A stretch of 64,000 bases of DNA from Nitrospirota bacterium. GTDB lineage: Bacteria; Nitrospirota; Thermodesulfovibrionia; Thermodesulfovibrionales; UBA6898. Under the pieces are notes generated by a model. That model did no database searches, was not told where the DNA came from, and worked only from the letters and a program-made list of their open reading frames with translations. The position numbers and the translations under genes were made by a program. The stretch's first letter is position 1; each line of letters opens with the position of its first letter. The stretch is from contig JAJRYC010000090.1 in assembly GCA_024275975.1 (NCBI GenBank), forward strand, positions 54,030 through 118,029, in the 5' to 3' direction. Below are positions 34,968-43,592 of the stretch, in pieces.

Positions 34968-36261
34968 AACCGCTAGTCGGAAAGGATTTGTCTCAGGTCT
35001 TCTGCTTCCGTTACTGACGTTTTCGTTATACATCCTCCTTTTTTTTCTGCTTGCAAAGCCTCTTATTGGCTGGCTTGTGCTCGGCAGGGCCGATGAAAAA
35101 GGATTGTTGTCCGCTCTCCGTTTTGACGGTGATAACGCGACATATCATTACCTGCTCGGCAGGTATTATCAGCTTAATTTAGCAGACCCGGATATTACCA
35201 CTGCGATCGACCAATACAGCAGGTCCCTTGTGATAAACCCCCTTCAGGCCGGTGCCTGGCTCGATCTCTCAAAGGCATACCAGCTGGCGGGCCGGGATGG
35301 CGAGGCCGAATATGCGCTTGTCAGGGCCGTCAGGCTGAGCCCCAACAACCCCGAGGTGGCGTGGGAGGCGGGCATGTTCTGGCTGTTAAAGGGTATGCCG
35401 GAGAGGGCCGTGGCTGACTTCAGGCGGTATATCCTCCTCGATCCCGGTCAGCAGTTGAAAGTTTATGACCTCTGCTGGAAACTCCGCCTCGACAACAGCT
35501 ACCTGCTTGCCAACCTTATTCCCGGGACGCCCGAATACCGGAGGGGATACCTTTTATATCTGATGAAGACCAAAAGGACGGAAGCAGCCATGGAGGTCTG
35601 GCCGCTTATTGATAAAAGCACCTTTGATAGTAACTTATTCATCCCATATGTAAATTACCTTATACGGACCGGCCGTTATGAAGAGGCCGGGGCGGCCTGG
35701 GATGAGATACTGGAGAATATGGAGAGAGAAGATGACGATGACAGCTTCTCCCTGGTCCGTAATCCGGGATTTGAGAGTAAAATTCTTAACGGCGGATTCG
35801 ACTGGATTATCGCCGAGACGGAGGGTGTTGATGTATTCCTGGACCACGAGATCCGGATGTCCGGAAGGAGCTCGCTCGGCATAAGATTTGACGGAAAGCG
35901 GAACCCCGGCATAACAATCGCCCGCCAAACAGTCAGAGTGGAACCTGGAGAGTATTATAATCTGAGAGGCTACATAAAAACTGATTCGATCACAACAACC
36001 AACGGAATAATCATGACGGTGAGGGGACATAAGGACTGTAGAGGGCTTAATGTGGCATCAGCGGCGGTGACCGGCACAAATCTCTGGAAAGAAATCAGTC
36101 TGAATTTTCAAACCCCGGAGGAATGCGGGGCCGTGATTGTCAAAATAATAAGGAAAAGGTCGAGCAAATTTGATAACAGGATTGAAGGGACGGCATGGAT
36201 AGACGGCATAACACTAAGAAAGCAGGCAGACCGTCCGATAAGCAACTCAGAGAAGCTTTAG
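34945..36261 (+). CDS. Membrane TPR protein with C-terminal carbohydrate-binding-like domain
   Basis: A 438-residue membrane-anchored protein. One TM lies at about residues 18-42. TPR-type helical repeats follow (IDQYSRSLVINPLQAGAWLD, ALVRAVRLSPNNPEVAW, RAVADFRRYILLDP). The C-terminal beta-rich part (about 270-430) begins LVRNPGFESKILNGGFDW, a pattern typical of CBM4/9-like carbohydrate-binding modules. The start may be ATG 34945 or ATG 34954, both inside the end of the BY-kinase gene. Its own end overlaps the J-domain gene by 67 bases in another frame, which is unusually long. A scaffold role in exopolysaccharide assembly is inferred. Confidence 0.8.
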   Translation: MVVMKISETASRKGFVSGLLLPLLTFSLYILLFFLLAKPLIGWLVLGRADEKGLLSALRFDGDNATYHYLLGRYYQLNLADPDITTAIDQYSRSLVINPLQAGAWLDLSKAYQLAGRDGEAEYALVRAVRLSPNNPEVAWEAGMFWLLKGMPERAVADFRRYILLDPGQQLKVYDLCWKLRLDNSYLLANLIPGTPEYRRGYLLYLMKTKRTEAAMEVWPLIDKSTFDSNLFIPYVNYLIRTGRYEEAGAAWDEILENMEREDDDDSFSLVRNPGFESKILNGGFDWIIAETEGVDVFLDHEIRMSGRSSLGIRFDGKRNPGITIARQTVRVEPGEYYNLRGYIKTDSITTTNGIIMTVRGHKDCRGLNVASAAVTGTNLWKEISLNFQTPEECGAVIVKIIRKRSSKFDNRIEGTAWIDGITLRKQADRPISNSEKL

Positions 36262-37892
36262 ACGTCATCATACAGTCATATGAAGGCGTCACTCCAGGGG
36301 AGCTGTACGGGAAGGCCTTTCACTGTTTTGACGCGTTAATGGATATATCCAATAATTCCGATGCCATAAGGACTTTTTCCTCCAGGAATAATATTGACCT
36401 GAAGTATCTTGTCGACGGCGCAAACTTTGTTATATCAAAAATACATTTTAACCCCGAAAATAATTACTACACAACATTAGGCCTTCCGAGAAAGGCGTCA
36501 CGGGTGGAAATAAGAGAGAGATGGAAGATGTTCATGCTCCTTTACCATCCTGACCGGCAGGAGGGAGACCAGGAATGGGTTGCCGAGAGGGCGAAAAAAG
36601 TTAACGAGGCGTACAATACACTCAAGGATGACTCCAAAAGAAGGACATATGACAGGCAACTGAATGGCCGGATTTCGCAGCCGAAGCCGGCTGGGCCGTC
36701 AAAGACTAAACAGAAGAAGTCCCCCCGCGCTCATGTCGGCAAAGATTCCCAGCATCCCGGGTGGATCAGCCTGAGAAAATATCTACCGAGGGCGCTGGTC
36801 GGAATATATATACTTGCCGCTTTTCTTGTCATCGGTTTTATATATCATCAAAACCGGTCATCCCGGCTTGAGGCTGAACTGCTTTCAGGGAAAGACATGA
36901 TGTCAGTGCCTGGCTCTGGACAGGGTCAGCCGGTCGTAATGGGTGATAATCCCCCCTCGCGTCAAGTCAATGAAGGAGAAAAGAAAGGAATTTCGGACGG
37001 GAAAGATCCCCTGCCGTTAAACCACGTTGCATCGCCGGATGTGATCAGTAAAGAAAATGTTGCAGGTGACAGAAGGCGGGAGCCCGCGTTGATAAGCGAT
37101 AAAGGAACGGACGAGACAACGGAGATATATAAAAGGCAGGAGATGGATGAGGAGATATGGCTGGCGACAGACATTAAAAAAGAAGAGACGGAACAGCCTG
37201 AAAAAGCCGGAGAAGCAGCATCCGGGGACGGCTGGGAACCGGAAGAAAGGCCTCCCGGCATAGCGGTTGCCCCCCCTCCGTCTTCTTCAGTTATTGAAAC
37301 ATTAGATACAGAAGTTGCTAAAAAAGCCGGAATAAACAGGCGGACGGGAAAAAAAACTTCCAATAGCGGGAAAAAGGCATATAATATCCGGAACACCGGG
37401 GAGACAAAGGGAAAGTTGGTGAAACAGGCTGAAGCCGGGAATAACAGGATATTCCGGGATAAGGGAACGGTTTCTGTGCCCTACGACAAACCCGCTGCGC
37501 CTGTGATCGCGCATTCCTATAGGGAGACAGGCACTATAACAGAGGAGGAGGTCAAGGATTTCATGAGCAGATATATAAAGGCTTACGAAAGAAATGATTT
37601 CGATACTTTTATGTTATTATTTTCGAGGTCCGCGGTCGAAAACGGCCGCAGGGACTATTCCGCGATACGCGATAGATACAGGGAGACGTTCAGATTTAAA
37701 AAAGACGGCTACATGCTTCGGAACATGTCCATAAGAATAGACGGGCCGAATGCCTTTGTCTCAGGCATCTACGGGATAAGCTTCTATTATCCCACGGAAG
37801 ACCGGTGGGTGAAATACGGGGGGAGAATCAACTGGCGGCTCATAAAAGAGGATAACGCGCTGAAGATAATAAAAATGAACTATGACAACTGA
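36195..37892 (+). CDS. Membrane J-domain protein with C-terminal NTF2-like domain
   Basis: A 565-residue protein with an unusual layout. After an N-terminal helical region comes a J domain (about 90-157) with the HPD motif at residues 118-120 and the QEGDQEW...KKVNEAYNTLKD helices. A single TM follows (about 200-217), then a low-complexity, charged, probably periplasmic linker (about 225-445), and a C-terminal NTF2/SnoaL-like fold (EEVKDFMSRYIKAYERNDFDTFM...). J domains stimulate Hsp70, so DnaK may be recruited to the EPS machinery; that is inference. It overlaps the TPR gene by 67 bases and the ligase gene by 11. Confidence 0.82.
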   Translation: MDRRHNTKKAGRPSDKQLREALDVIIQSYEGVTPGELYGKAFHCFDALMDISNNSDAIRTFSSRNNIDLKYLVDGANFVISKIHFNPENNYYTTLGLPRKASRVEIRERWKMFMLLYHPDRQEGDQEWVAERAKKVNEAYNTLKDDSKRRTYDRQLNGRISQPKPAGPSKTKQKKSPRAHVGKDSQHPGWISLRKYLPRALVGIYILAAFLVIGFIYHQNRSSRLEAELLSGKDMMSVPGSGQGQPVVMGDNPPSRQVNEGEKKGISDGKDPLPLNHVASPDVISKENVAGDRRREPALISDKGTDETTEIYKRQEMDEEIWLATDIKKEETEQPEKAGEAASGDGWEPEERPPGIAVAPPPSSSVIETLDTEVAKKAGINRRTGKKTSNSGKKAYNIRNTGETKGKLVKQAEAGNNRIFRDKGTVSVPYDKPAAPVIAHSYRETGTITEEEVKDFMSRYIKAYERNDFDTFMLLFSRSAVENGRRDYSAIRDRYRETFRFKKDGYMLRNMSIRIDGPNAFVSGIYGISFYYPTEDRWVKYGGRINWRLIKEDNALKIIKMNYDN

Positions 37893-39240
37893 TATCCTTT
37901 CTTTTATATTAATCCTTTCGGTCTTTTTATTCGGTGCTGTTGAGATATGGTCTTCAACGGTCATTATATTGATGGTATATACGCTCGGACTGGCCTGGAT
38001 AATCAGGAAGGAATATACCCGTTTTAAGCCATCGGGCGCTGAAAAACTCCTTTACGCCACGGGTGCGGCCTTTGCGGTTTATACCATAATCCAGGTTCTG
38101 CCTCTTCCTGCCTCCCTGCTTGAATTTATCTCCCCGAATGCATTTGATTTGCGATCTTTCTACTCTTTAGATGGCAGTAAGGATTTTATGTACATAAGCG
38201 TACATCCTTATAAGACCCGGCTGGAGTTGTTAAGGGTCCTGGCATTCCTGACTGTATTGTTTATTTCGATGCAGGCGTTCAAGGACATGGACAACGTAAC
38301 CAGGACATTAAAGATTCTTGTTGTCTTCGGGTTCTGCCTTGCGGTCTTCGGTATCCTGCAGAAGGTGACCTGGAACGGGAAGATATACTGGTTAAGAGAG
38401 CTTACCTTTCCGTCGTCAAATCCGTTCGGGCCTTTTGTGAACAGGAACCATTTCGCCGGATTCATCGGCATGCTTATACCTCTCGGCCTCGGGCTTCTGC
38501 TCACAGCCAGGGAGAGGCCAAAAAAGATACTCTTCGGGTTCTTAACCCTGATTATGGCCCTCTCGGTCTTCTTTTCCCTGTCGCGGGGCGGGATAATAGG
38601 GTTCTTTTTGGGCGTCGCGTTATTCTCCATACTGATAATACGGAGCAGGGCGCATACCAGGAGGGTCTGGGTGATAGGAATCTTTCTGGTCTTCCTCACT
38701 GCATACCTCCTCTACCTCGGAATAGATCCGATAGTGGACCGCTTTTATAATTCGGACGTATCAACGAACGATCGTCTGATCGTCTGGTCTGCCACACTGG
38801 ATGCGTTTAAGGACTTCTGGTTGATGGGTTCAGGTCTGGGTACGTTTATGGACATATTTCCGCTGTATTCACCCGTCGGGATACAGGCGGTCTTTGTGCA
38901 TGCTCACAACGACTATATTGAGTTTATGCTTGAAATAGGCGCTATCGGCATAATTCTTCTTGTAACTTTTATCTCCCTCTCGATATACATAATGGCAAAG
39001 AGCGGCCCAGGGGAAAACAGGGGGATACTCAGGATAGCGGCTATTTCATCCGTGTTTACGATGATGATTCACAGTTTTGTCGACTTTAACCTTCATATTC
39101 TGTCCAACGCGCTTCTCTTTTTCGCAATTTTTGGCATGGCAATTGCATTATCAACTGCTGAAAATCCCGGGATATCAAACACCAGGGTAAAAAAGCGGAA
39201 GTTGATCTCCGGGATGAAAGAGAGAACCCCAAGAGATTAA
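37882..39240 (+). CDS. O-antigen ligase / Wzy-type polymerase family protein
   Basis: A 452-residue polytopic membrane protein with about eleven TM helices. The central WzyC domain includes FVNRNHFAGFIGMLIPLGLG, FFSLSRGGIIGF, NDRLIVWSATLDAFKDFWLMGSGLG and the conserved periplasmic-loop motif HAHNDYIEFMLEIGAIG. Members polymerise or ligate undecaprenyl-linked glycans on the periplasmic side. Beside Wza/Wzc-type genes the likely role is polymerisation of the exopolysaccharide. It starts within the J-domain gene end. Confidence 0.88.
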   Translation: MTTDILSFILILSVFLFGAVEIWSSTVIILMVYTLGLAWIIRKEYTRFKPSGAEKLLYATGAAFAVYTIIQVLPLPASLLEFISPNAFDLRSFYSLDGSKDFMYISVHPYKTRLELLRVLAFLTVLFISMQAFKDMDNVTRTLKILVVFGFCLAVFGILQKVTWNGKIYWLRELTFPSSNPFGPFVNRNHFAGFIGMLIPLGLGLLLTARERPKKILFGFLTLIMALSVFFSLSRGGIIGFFLGVALFSILIIRSRAHTRRVWVIGIFLVFLTAYLLYLGIDPIVDRFYNSDVSTNDRLIVWSATLDAFKDFWLMGSGLGTFMDIFPLYSPVGIQAVFVHAHNDYIEFMLEIGAIGIILLVTFISLSIYIMAKSGPGENRGILRIAAISSVFTMMIHSFVDFNLHILSNALLFFAIFGMAIALSTAENPGISNTRVKKRKLISGMKERTPRD

Positions 39241-39277
39241 TAATTTAAAGGCGTAAAGCAGGTATAAGGATTGAGGA

Positions 39278-39883
39278 TTGGCAAAACGACTCGAATTAAA
39301 TATACTACATAGGCACATTTATCCAGCTTCAGTCTTCATGCTTTTAATGTCCCTGGGTATCCACTTTTATTCTCCGGCGACCGCAGCTGCTTCCGACGTA
39401 ACAATCAAAGGTCCCGCAGTAGTTGTACGGAAGATGACGATACAGAGGGTGGCCCGTCTTCCGGACAGCACGCCGGAAGCGAAAATAATCGCCACCTTTT
39501 TCGTGGAGTCCGCTGTTGACAATAACTCCCGCGCGAGAGGACTGGCCGGAAGAAGGGAAATATCAGGGAGCAACGGCATGCTCTTTGTATTAGATGACAG
39601 GAAGCCCGTCTTTTTCTGGATGAAGGGCATGCAATTCCCCCTGGATATTCTTTTTTTTGACAGAAATAAAATCATTATAGATATATTCGAAGGTCTTTTA
39701 CCATGCGATGACTGTCCCTTGATCATTCCGTCTGGGCCTCCGGCCTATGCCCTCGAGATAAACGCCGGCCTGGCGAAAAAATACGGGATAACGTCCGGAG
39801 ACAGGTTTGTAATCGGAGAGGAATATCTCCCTCAACCCGAAGGATTGCCGGAGACGGGACTTTTTAAGGGAGGGCACAGGTGA
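39278..39883 (+). CDS. DUF192 family exported protein
   Basis: A 201-residue protein with a probable signal peptide or anchor (about 15-38, ending near ATAAASD) and a DUF192 domain: RARGLAGRREISGSNGMLFV, FFWMKGMQFPLDILFFD and the closing ALEINAGLAKKYGITSGD. DUF192 proteins are small periplasmic beta proteins of unknown function. The start is TTG at 39278, the only start giving the leader. Its stop overlaps the PHP phosphatase start by 4 bases. Confidence 0.85.
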   Translation: MAKRLELNILHRHIYPASVFMLLMSLGIHFYSPATAAASDVTIKGPAVVVRKMTIQRVARLPDSTPEAKIIATFFVESAVDNNSRARGLAGRREISGSNGMLFVLDDRKPVFFWMKGMQFPLDILFFDRNKIIIDIFEGLLPCDDCPLIIPSGPPAYALEINAGLAKKYGITSGDRFVIGEEYLPQPEGLPETGLFKGGHR

Positions 39884-40590
39884 TCGACATCCACTGCCAT
39901 ATATTACCCTCTATTGATGACGGACCGTCCGACGTTGAGACAAGTATAAAGATGTTAAAAATAGCTGCTGACGACGGAATAACTCATATAGTGGCGACCC
40001 CTCATTTCAGGCAGGATGAAAAGCCGACCATACAGGATATAAGGGACGGCATCAGTCAGCTTGAGGAGAGTGTCAATGGCGCGGGCTTGGGTATCAAATT
40101 GTTAATCGGGGCCGACATAAGGCTGACCTATGAATTGATTTACGGAATCGAGGAGAACAGGATACCGTCAATAAACGGCTCCCGTTATTTTCTTCTCGAA
40201 CTTCCGGACCTCATCCCCCCCAACCTCGACAATTTTCTCTTCACCGCAAAGTCCTGTGGATTTGTGCCGATAATCACCCACCCGGAACGCAACTACAGCC
40301 TTCTTGCGTCTCCCGGGAAGACGGAGGTCTTAAGGGATTCGGGAGCTCTCTTTCAGCTTACGGCCATGAGTATAACAGGAGAGTTCGGGGGCCGCGTGAA
40401 GAAGTTTTCACACATGCTTCTCAAAAAAGGATTTGTTGATTTCATAGCGACGGACGCGCATAGCACAGTCAGAAGGGCGCCAGTACTCTCAAAGGCGCTC
40501 AGGGTAATCTCCGGTCTTCTTGATGAAAGAGATGTGCGGAAGATTTTCTTTGAAAATCCGGAAGCAGTAATCGAAAACAGGGGGCTCTAA
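39880..40590 (+). CDS. PHP-type tyrosine-protein phosphatase (CpsB/YwqE-like)
   Basis: Metal-dependent PHP phosphatase that removes phosphate from the Tyr cluster of BY-kinases. The 236-residue protein begins with the metal site IDIHCHILPSIDDGPSD, continues with IVATPHFRQ, IGADIRL, PIITHPERN and the late FIATDAHSTVRRAP, all the metal-ligand motifs of CpsB. Starts at GTG 39880 overlapping the DUF192 stop. Located in the same operon as its presumed substrate, the BY-kinase at 32739. Confidence 0.93.
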   Translation: MIDIHCHILPSIDDGPSDVETSIKMLKIAADDGITHIVATPHFRQDEKPTIQDIRDGISQLEESVNGAGLGIKLLIGADIRLTYELIYGIEENRIPSINGSRYFLLELPDLIPPNLDNFLFTAKSCGFVPIITHPERNYSLLASPGKTEVLRDSGALFQLTAMSITGEFGGRVKKFSHMLLKKGFVDFIATDAHSTVRRAPVLSKALRVISGLLDERDVRKIFFENPEAVIENRGL

Positions 40591-40591
40591 G

Positions 40592-41074
40592 TTGAACTGG
40601 TATGCTGTATACACGAAACCAAGATGTGAAGATTCGGCAATGTTTTATCTCAGGAGCGCGGGCCTGGAAACACTGGGTCCCAAGATCGTAATAAAAAAAT
40701 ATGTCAGGAAGAGATATACCGATGTAGTGGAGCAGCTTTTCCCGTCATACATCTTTGCTTTTTTTGATAAAGAAAAACATAGCCATATGGTCCAGTACAC
40801 ACGCGGTATAAAGTATATAGTCGGCAGGGGTACTCCCGTAGTAGTTCAGCATGAAATTATCGACGCCATAAAGGAAAGATTGGAGGGAGATATTCTCAAG
40901 CCGGTTCCCGGGAAGTTTAAGGAGGGCGACAGGATCATGATAAAAGACGGCCCGTTCAAGGACTTCTATGGCTTATTCAAACGAAATGTTTCAGGGCAGG
41001 AAAGGGCGATGATACTCCTTGACGCCCTCCACTGCAGTGTTACTCTGGAGAGCAGCTCGATAGCAAGGATATAG
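40592..41074 (+). CDS. NusG/RfaH/UpxY-like transcription antiterminator
   Basis: A 160-residue NusG-family protein: NGN domain NWYAVYTKPRCEDSAMFYLR, with PSYIFAFF and IKYIVG, and a C-terminal KOW domain (FKEGDRIMIKDGPFKDFYG). Specialised paralogues in polysaccharide loci help RNA polymerase read through long operons. It starts at TTG 40592, two bases after the phosphatase stop, and precedes the long sugar gene island, which could be its target. No ops-type element was recognised. Confidence 0.9.
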   Translation: MNWYAVYTKPRCEDSAMFYLRSAGLETLGPKIVIKKYVRKRYTDVVEQLFPSYIFAFFDKEKHSHMVQYTRGIKYIVGRGTPVVVQHEIIDAIKERLEGDILKPVPGKFKEGDRIMIKDGPFKDFYGLFKRNVSGQERAMILLDALHCSVTLESSSIARI

Positions 41075-41132
41075 TCGCCTGCGCTGTTGTTTTTTCTGTG
41101 CTTTGAACTTCTTTTATCCTGTTTTTGTTCTT

Positions 41133-41160
41133 GCTCTGCGCTCTGCGCTCTGCGCTCTGC
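41133..41160 (+). repeat. Four perfect tandem copies of GCTCTGC
   Basis: A perfect heptanucleotide tandem array of four units inside the heptad-rich spacer. It shows the 7-base period directly and could vary in copy number by slippage. Confidence 0.92.
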
Positions 41161-41305
41161 GTCTTTATCCGTTGCGTTGTTGCCGTCCGTTAACGTTGAA
41201 CATCTTTTATCCGTTGTTCGTGTCTTTGCTTCATCTGTTAACGTTGAACCTTGAACATAGAACGTTGAACATCTTTTATCCGTTGTTCGCGGACCCACGT
41301 ATTCT

Positions 41306-41325
41306 TCCCCCTTACTTAAGGGGGA
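41306..41325. repeat. Perfect 9-bp palindrome in spacer
   Basis: TCCCCCTTA and TAAGGGGGA are perfect complements with two bases between. It resembles the widely dispersed CCCCTT...AAGGGG palindromes of environmental bacterial genomes and may be a REP-like element. Confidence 0.65.
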
Positions 41326-41569
41326 TTGAGGGGGTTACTCTTATCTTCGTCTTTAGTCTTTTGCCGTTATCCGTTAACCTTGAACCTTGAACATAGAACG
41401 TTGAACATCTTTTATATTTTGCCTTTGCCGTACATAGACCAGCATTTTTTTAAAAGCTTGTATTATAATATGATATAATTATAAATATTAGGATTGTGCC
41501 TTGAATTAACAACGATATCTTTTAGATAGCACCTGTTTGCTCATCCTGAAATACGAAACTAAGGAAGAT

Positions 41570-42196
41570 ATGCATAATAACCATGTAATCTGGCATAACG
41601 TACAGATAGACAGGTCGGACAGAAACCGGCTTAACGCGCACCGGAGCGGGCTTATATGGCTTACAGGCCTGTCCGCTTCGGGGAAATCGACGATAGCCCA
41701 TGAAGTCGAGAAGAGACTTTTTGACCGGGGCATCCGGACTTACGTCCTTGACGGCGACAATGTAAGACATGGGATTAACTCCAACCTCACCTTCAGCCGC
41801 GAAGACAGGAAAGAGAACCTGCGGCGGATTGTCGAGGTTTCAAAACTCTTTGTTGACGCGGGCATATTAGTGCTTGCCGCCTTTATATCTCCTTACAAGG
41901 AAGACAGGGCGTATATCAGAAGCCGGTTTGCAGACGATAACTTCCTGGAGATATACGTGAAGTGTGCCGTCGAAGAGTGTGAACAGCGCGACCCAAAGGG
42001 ACAATACAAAAAGGCAAGAGCCGGAATTATAAAGAACTATACAGGAATTTCCTCGCCCTACGAAGAACCGGAAAACCCGCATCTCCTTCTGGATACTGAA
42101 AACCTCGATCTCGATAGTTCAGTCGCAAACATATTGGACCTTCTGGAGAGACATGAGTTCATAGAGATACAGAGGGACACCCCGGATGAGCCATAG
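41570..42196 (+). CDS. cysC: Adenylylsulfate kinase (APS kinase)
   Basis: CysC phosphorylates adenylylsulfate to PAPS, the donor for sulfation. P-loop GLSASGKSTIA (about 37-47 from this start), then YVLDGDNVRHGINSNLTFS, REDRKENLRRI, FISPYKEDRA, and the substrate lid region DPKGQYKKARAGIIKNYTG. Length of 208 residues is normal. ATG 41570 was chosen because AAGGA lies 6 bases upstream; a TTG at 41537 would add eleven residues. In this setting without other cys genes, PAPS for sulfated polysaccharide is plausible but unproven. It overlaps a small membrane-protein gene. Confidence 0.94.
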   Translation: MHNNHVIWHNVQIDRSDRNRLNAHRSGLIWLTGLSASGKSTIAHEVEKRLFDRGIRTYVLDGDNVRHGINSNLTFSREDRKENLRRIVEVSKLFVDAGILVLAAFISPYKEDRAYIRSRFADDNFLEIYVKCAVEECEQRDPKGQYKKARAGIIKNYTGISSPYEEPENPHLLLDTENLDLDSSVANILDLLERHEFIEIQRDTPDEP

Positions 42197-42314
42197 ACGT
42201 CATAGAAAGCCTGAGAGACAGTTTAGGCATTACCTGAAAAACTACTGGGTCTGGATCGCTGCTCTTGTCTCTGGTCTCATCATCGGCACTGTTATGTTAC
42301 TCGCGATTTTTTAA
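42186..42314 (+). CDS. Small single-helix membrane protein (42 residues)
   Basis: The ATG lies inside the end of cysC (11-base overlap). The product has a basic, His/Arg-rich N-terminus (SHRRHRKPERQFRHYL), then one TM helix starting at the aromatic KNYWVWIAALVSG and ending LLAIF. A similarly built 41-residue protein is encoded at 47987-48112 (basic start, aromatic WDKYWGIIIALLLG helix). Finding two such proteins in one locus supports both as real genes. Function unknown; possibly a small partner of the sugar machinery. Confidence 0.6.
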   Translation: MSHRRHRKPERQFRHYLKNYWVWIAALVSGLIIGTVMLLAIF

Positions 42315-42643
42315 CTTAACTTATTAACCGCCTATATTTCCTTCCCCCTTACTTTCCTCCTCTGCTGTATTTTCGTCCTCACTCCGTTGCGTCTTTGCTT
42401 TATCCGTTAACGTTGAACCTTGAACATAGAACGTTGAACATCTTTTATCCGTTGTTTACGTCTTTGCTTTATCCGTTAACGTTGAACCTTGAACATCTTT
42501 TATCCGTTGCGCCTCTGCCGTTCGTTGCCTTGAGGCTCTAAGTCCTGAACTATGTCTTCAGGTTATGGTAAAATTAATAAGAATCAAAAGAATTTCTTTT
42601 GAACCCTTAATGGTTATTTAGTTAAAGAAGGAGGTCATTGAAA
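42315..42643. repeat. Heptad repeats between cysC and the first toxin-antitoxin pair
   Basis: Clusters of GTTGAAC/CTTGAAC/ATAGAAC heptads at 42407-42439 and 42477-42496, separated by TTTATCCGTTGTTTACG-like spacers. From 42540 the sequence becomes AT-rich and probably holds the promoter of the pair; no clear -35/-10 was assigned. Confidence 0.6.
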
Positions 42644-42850
42644 ATGTCTGCTCAGCAATTGCAAACTTATGATGAAGAGAAATTAAAAAATCTCATAAAA
42701 GAGGCAGTTAGAGATGTCTTAGAGGATGAACTGATGAAAATGAGACTATTACTTGCTCCTTATGTATCAGATGAGGAACAAAAAGAGATTGAGGAAAGTT
42801 ATGGCGAGCCTTCCAGAGATGTAGCAAGGGCATTAAGCCTGGAGGAATGA
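42644..42850 (+). CDS. Putative antitoxin of a type II pair
   Basis: A 68-residue acidic, helical protein (YDEEKLKNLIKEAVRDVLEDEL...). Size, charge and position just ahead of a RelE-like gene (7 bases apart) suggest an antitoxin, although no known DNA-binding motif is evident. A strong AAGGAGGT lies 8 bases before the ATG at 42644; a TTG two codons upstream is less likely. Call is by context. Confidence 0.6.
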   Translation: MSAQQLQTYDEEKLKNLIKEAVRDVLEDELMKMRLLLAPYVSDEEQKEIEESYGEPSRDVARALSLEE

Positions 42851-42857
42851 AGGTTTT

Positions 42858-43124
42858 ATGTGGCAAATAGAGCTCAGCAGGCAGGCAGATAAATTTACGA
42901 AGAGGGAAAATATAAAAGATGATGAAATACTTAATTTAATTAAAAAGGTAATTAATCATTCTAAAGGGCTTGATGAGAATATTGATGTAAAAAAGATGAA
43001 AGGTAAATGGAAAGGATATCACAGGATAAAGATTGGCAAGATTAGGATAATTTTAAAAATAGACTTTAAAAATAAAATTTCATCTATAGATAAGATAGAC
43101 TTCAGAGGAGATGTATATAAATAA
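42858..43124 (+). CDS. RelE/ParE-like toxin
   Basis: An 88-residue basic protein with the compact RelE/ParE pattern: KKMKGKWKGYHRIKIGKIRIILKI, then a closing KIDFRGDVYK strand. RelE-family toxins cut mRNA on the ribosome, ParE types hit gyrase; the sequence does not decide. It follows the acidic antitoxin candidate closely, forming a typical two-gene module. Confidence 0.72.
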   Translation: MWQIELSRQADKFTKRENIKDDEILNLIKKVINHSKGLDENIDVKKMKGKWKGYHRIKIGKIRIILKIDFKNKISSIDKIDFRGDVYK

Positions 43125-43346
43125 TTTGCCGGCTTGATGGCCTGCAGGACTAACAACTCCTCACTCCTCACTCCTCACTGTCTTTGCTATGCGCTATGCT
43201 CTCTGCGTCGTTATCTTTTGCGTTGTTGCCGTTTGTTGCGCCTTTATCTGTTGCGCCTTTGCTGTTGTTCGCGCCTTTGCTTTATCTGTTAACGTTGAAC
43301 CTTGAACGTAGAACCTTGAACTTCTTTTAAGACGCTCTGCTTACTC
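43125..43346. repeat. Heptad repeats between toxin-antitoxin pairs
   Basis: GCTATGC/TCTCTGC-type units at about 43185-43215 and GTTGAAC/CTTGAAC/GTAGAAC heptads at 43289-43321, with TTTATCTGTTGCGCC-like spacers. No gene supported. Confidence 0.6.
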
Positions 43347-43375
43347 TTGCCACCTATCATATATATTGATATAAT
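43347..43375 (+). promoter_or_regulatory. Sigma-70 promoter with overlapping AT palindrome
   Basis: TTGCCA, 17 bases, TATAAT, 28 bases before the antitoxin ATG. The -10 box sits within an imperfect AT-rich palindrome (about 43359-43385), a plausible operator for autoregulation by the antitoxin. Confidence 0.65.
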
Positions 43376-43403
43376 TAATATATATTCTGAGGAGGATTAA
43401 TTA

Positions 43404-43592
43404 ATGAGAAATATTACCCTTGAAAGCATTTATAGAAAAGTCGTCGATTTACAGCGTGATGTTGCTCAGATTAAAAAAAGTCTTATCGAAGAACCTGAGT
43501 TGCGTGACGATTTTATTTTACGGATGAGGGACATTGACCTTGAAAAAGAAATTATAGTTGAAGACTTCGGTAAAAGATATGGTTTGAAATAG
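43404..43592 (+). CDS. Putative antitoxin (62 residues)
   Basis: A small protein with an N-terminal coiled helix (LESIYRKVVDLQRDVAQIKKSLI) and an acidic C-terminal part (ILRMRDIDLEKEIIVEDFGKRYGLK). It immediately precedes and overlaps a RelE-family toxin gene (TAGTG). GAGGAGG lies before the ATG. The coiled N-terminus plus toxin-wrapping C-terminus is a common antitoxin plan. Confidence 0.7.
   Translation: MRNITLESIYRKVVDLQRDVAQIKKSLIEEPELRDDFILRMRDIDLEKEIIVEDFGKRYGLK

Larger units (their letters stand above)
41075..41569. repeat. Intergenic heptad repeats before cysC
   Basis: About 495 bases without a supported gene. Heptad clusters of the GTTGAAC/CTTGAAC/ATAGAAC type stand at 41189-41203, 41238-41270 and 41374-41406, mixed with TTTATCCGTT spacers. 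AT-rich sequence from 41440 on has TATAAT-like boxes (near 41463 and 41474) that may serve cysC. An open frame at 41103-41390 only translates the repeats. Confidence 0.65.

Noticed and set aside
41103..41390. A 95-codon open frame between the NusG-like gene and cysC.
   Set aside because: Its codons come from the heptad repeats (for example ALRSALCALRL); no start signal.
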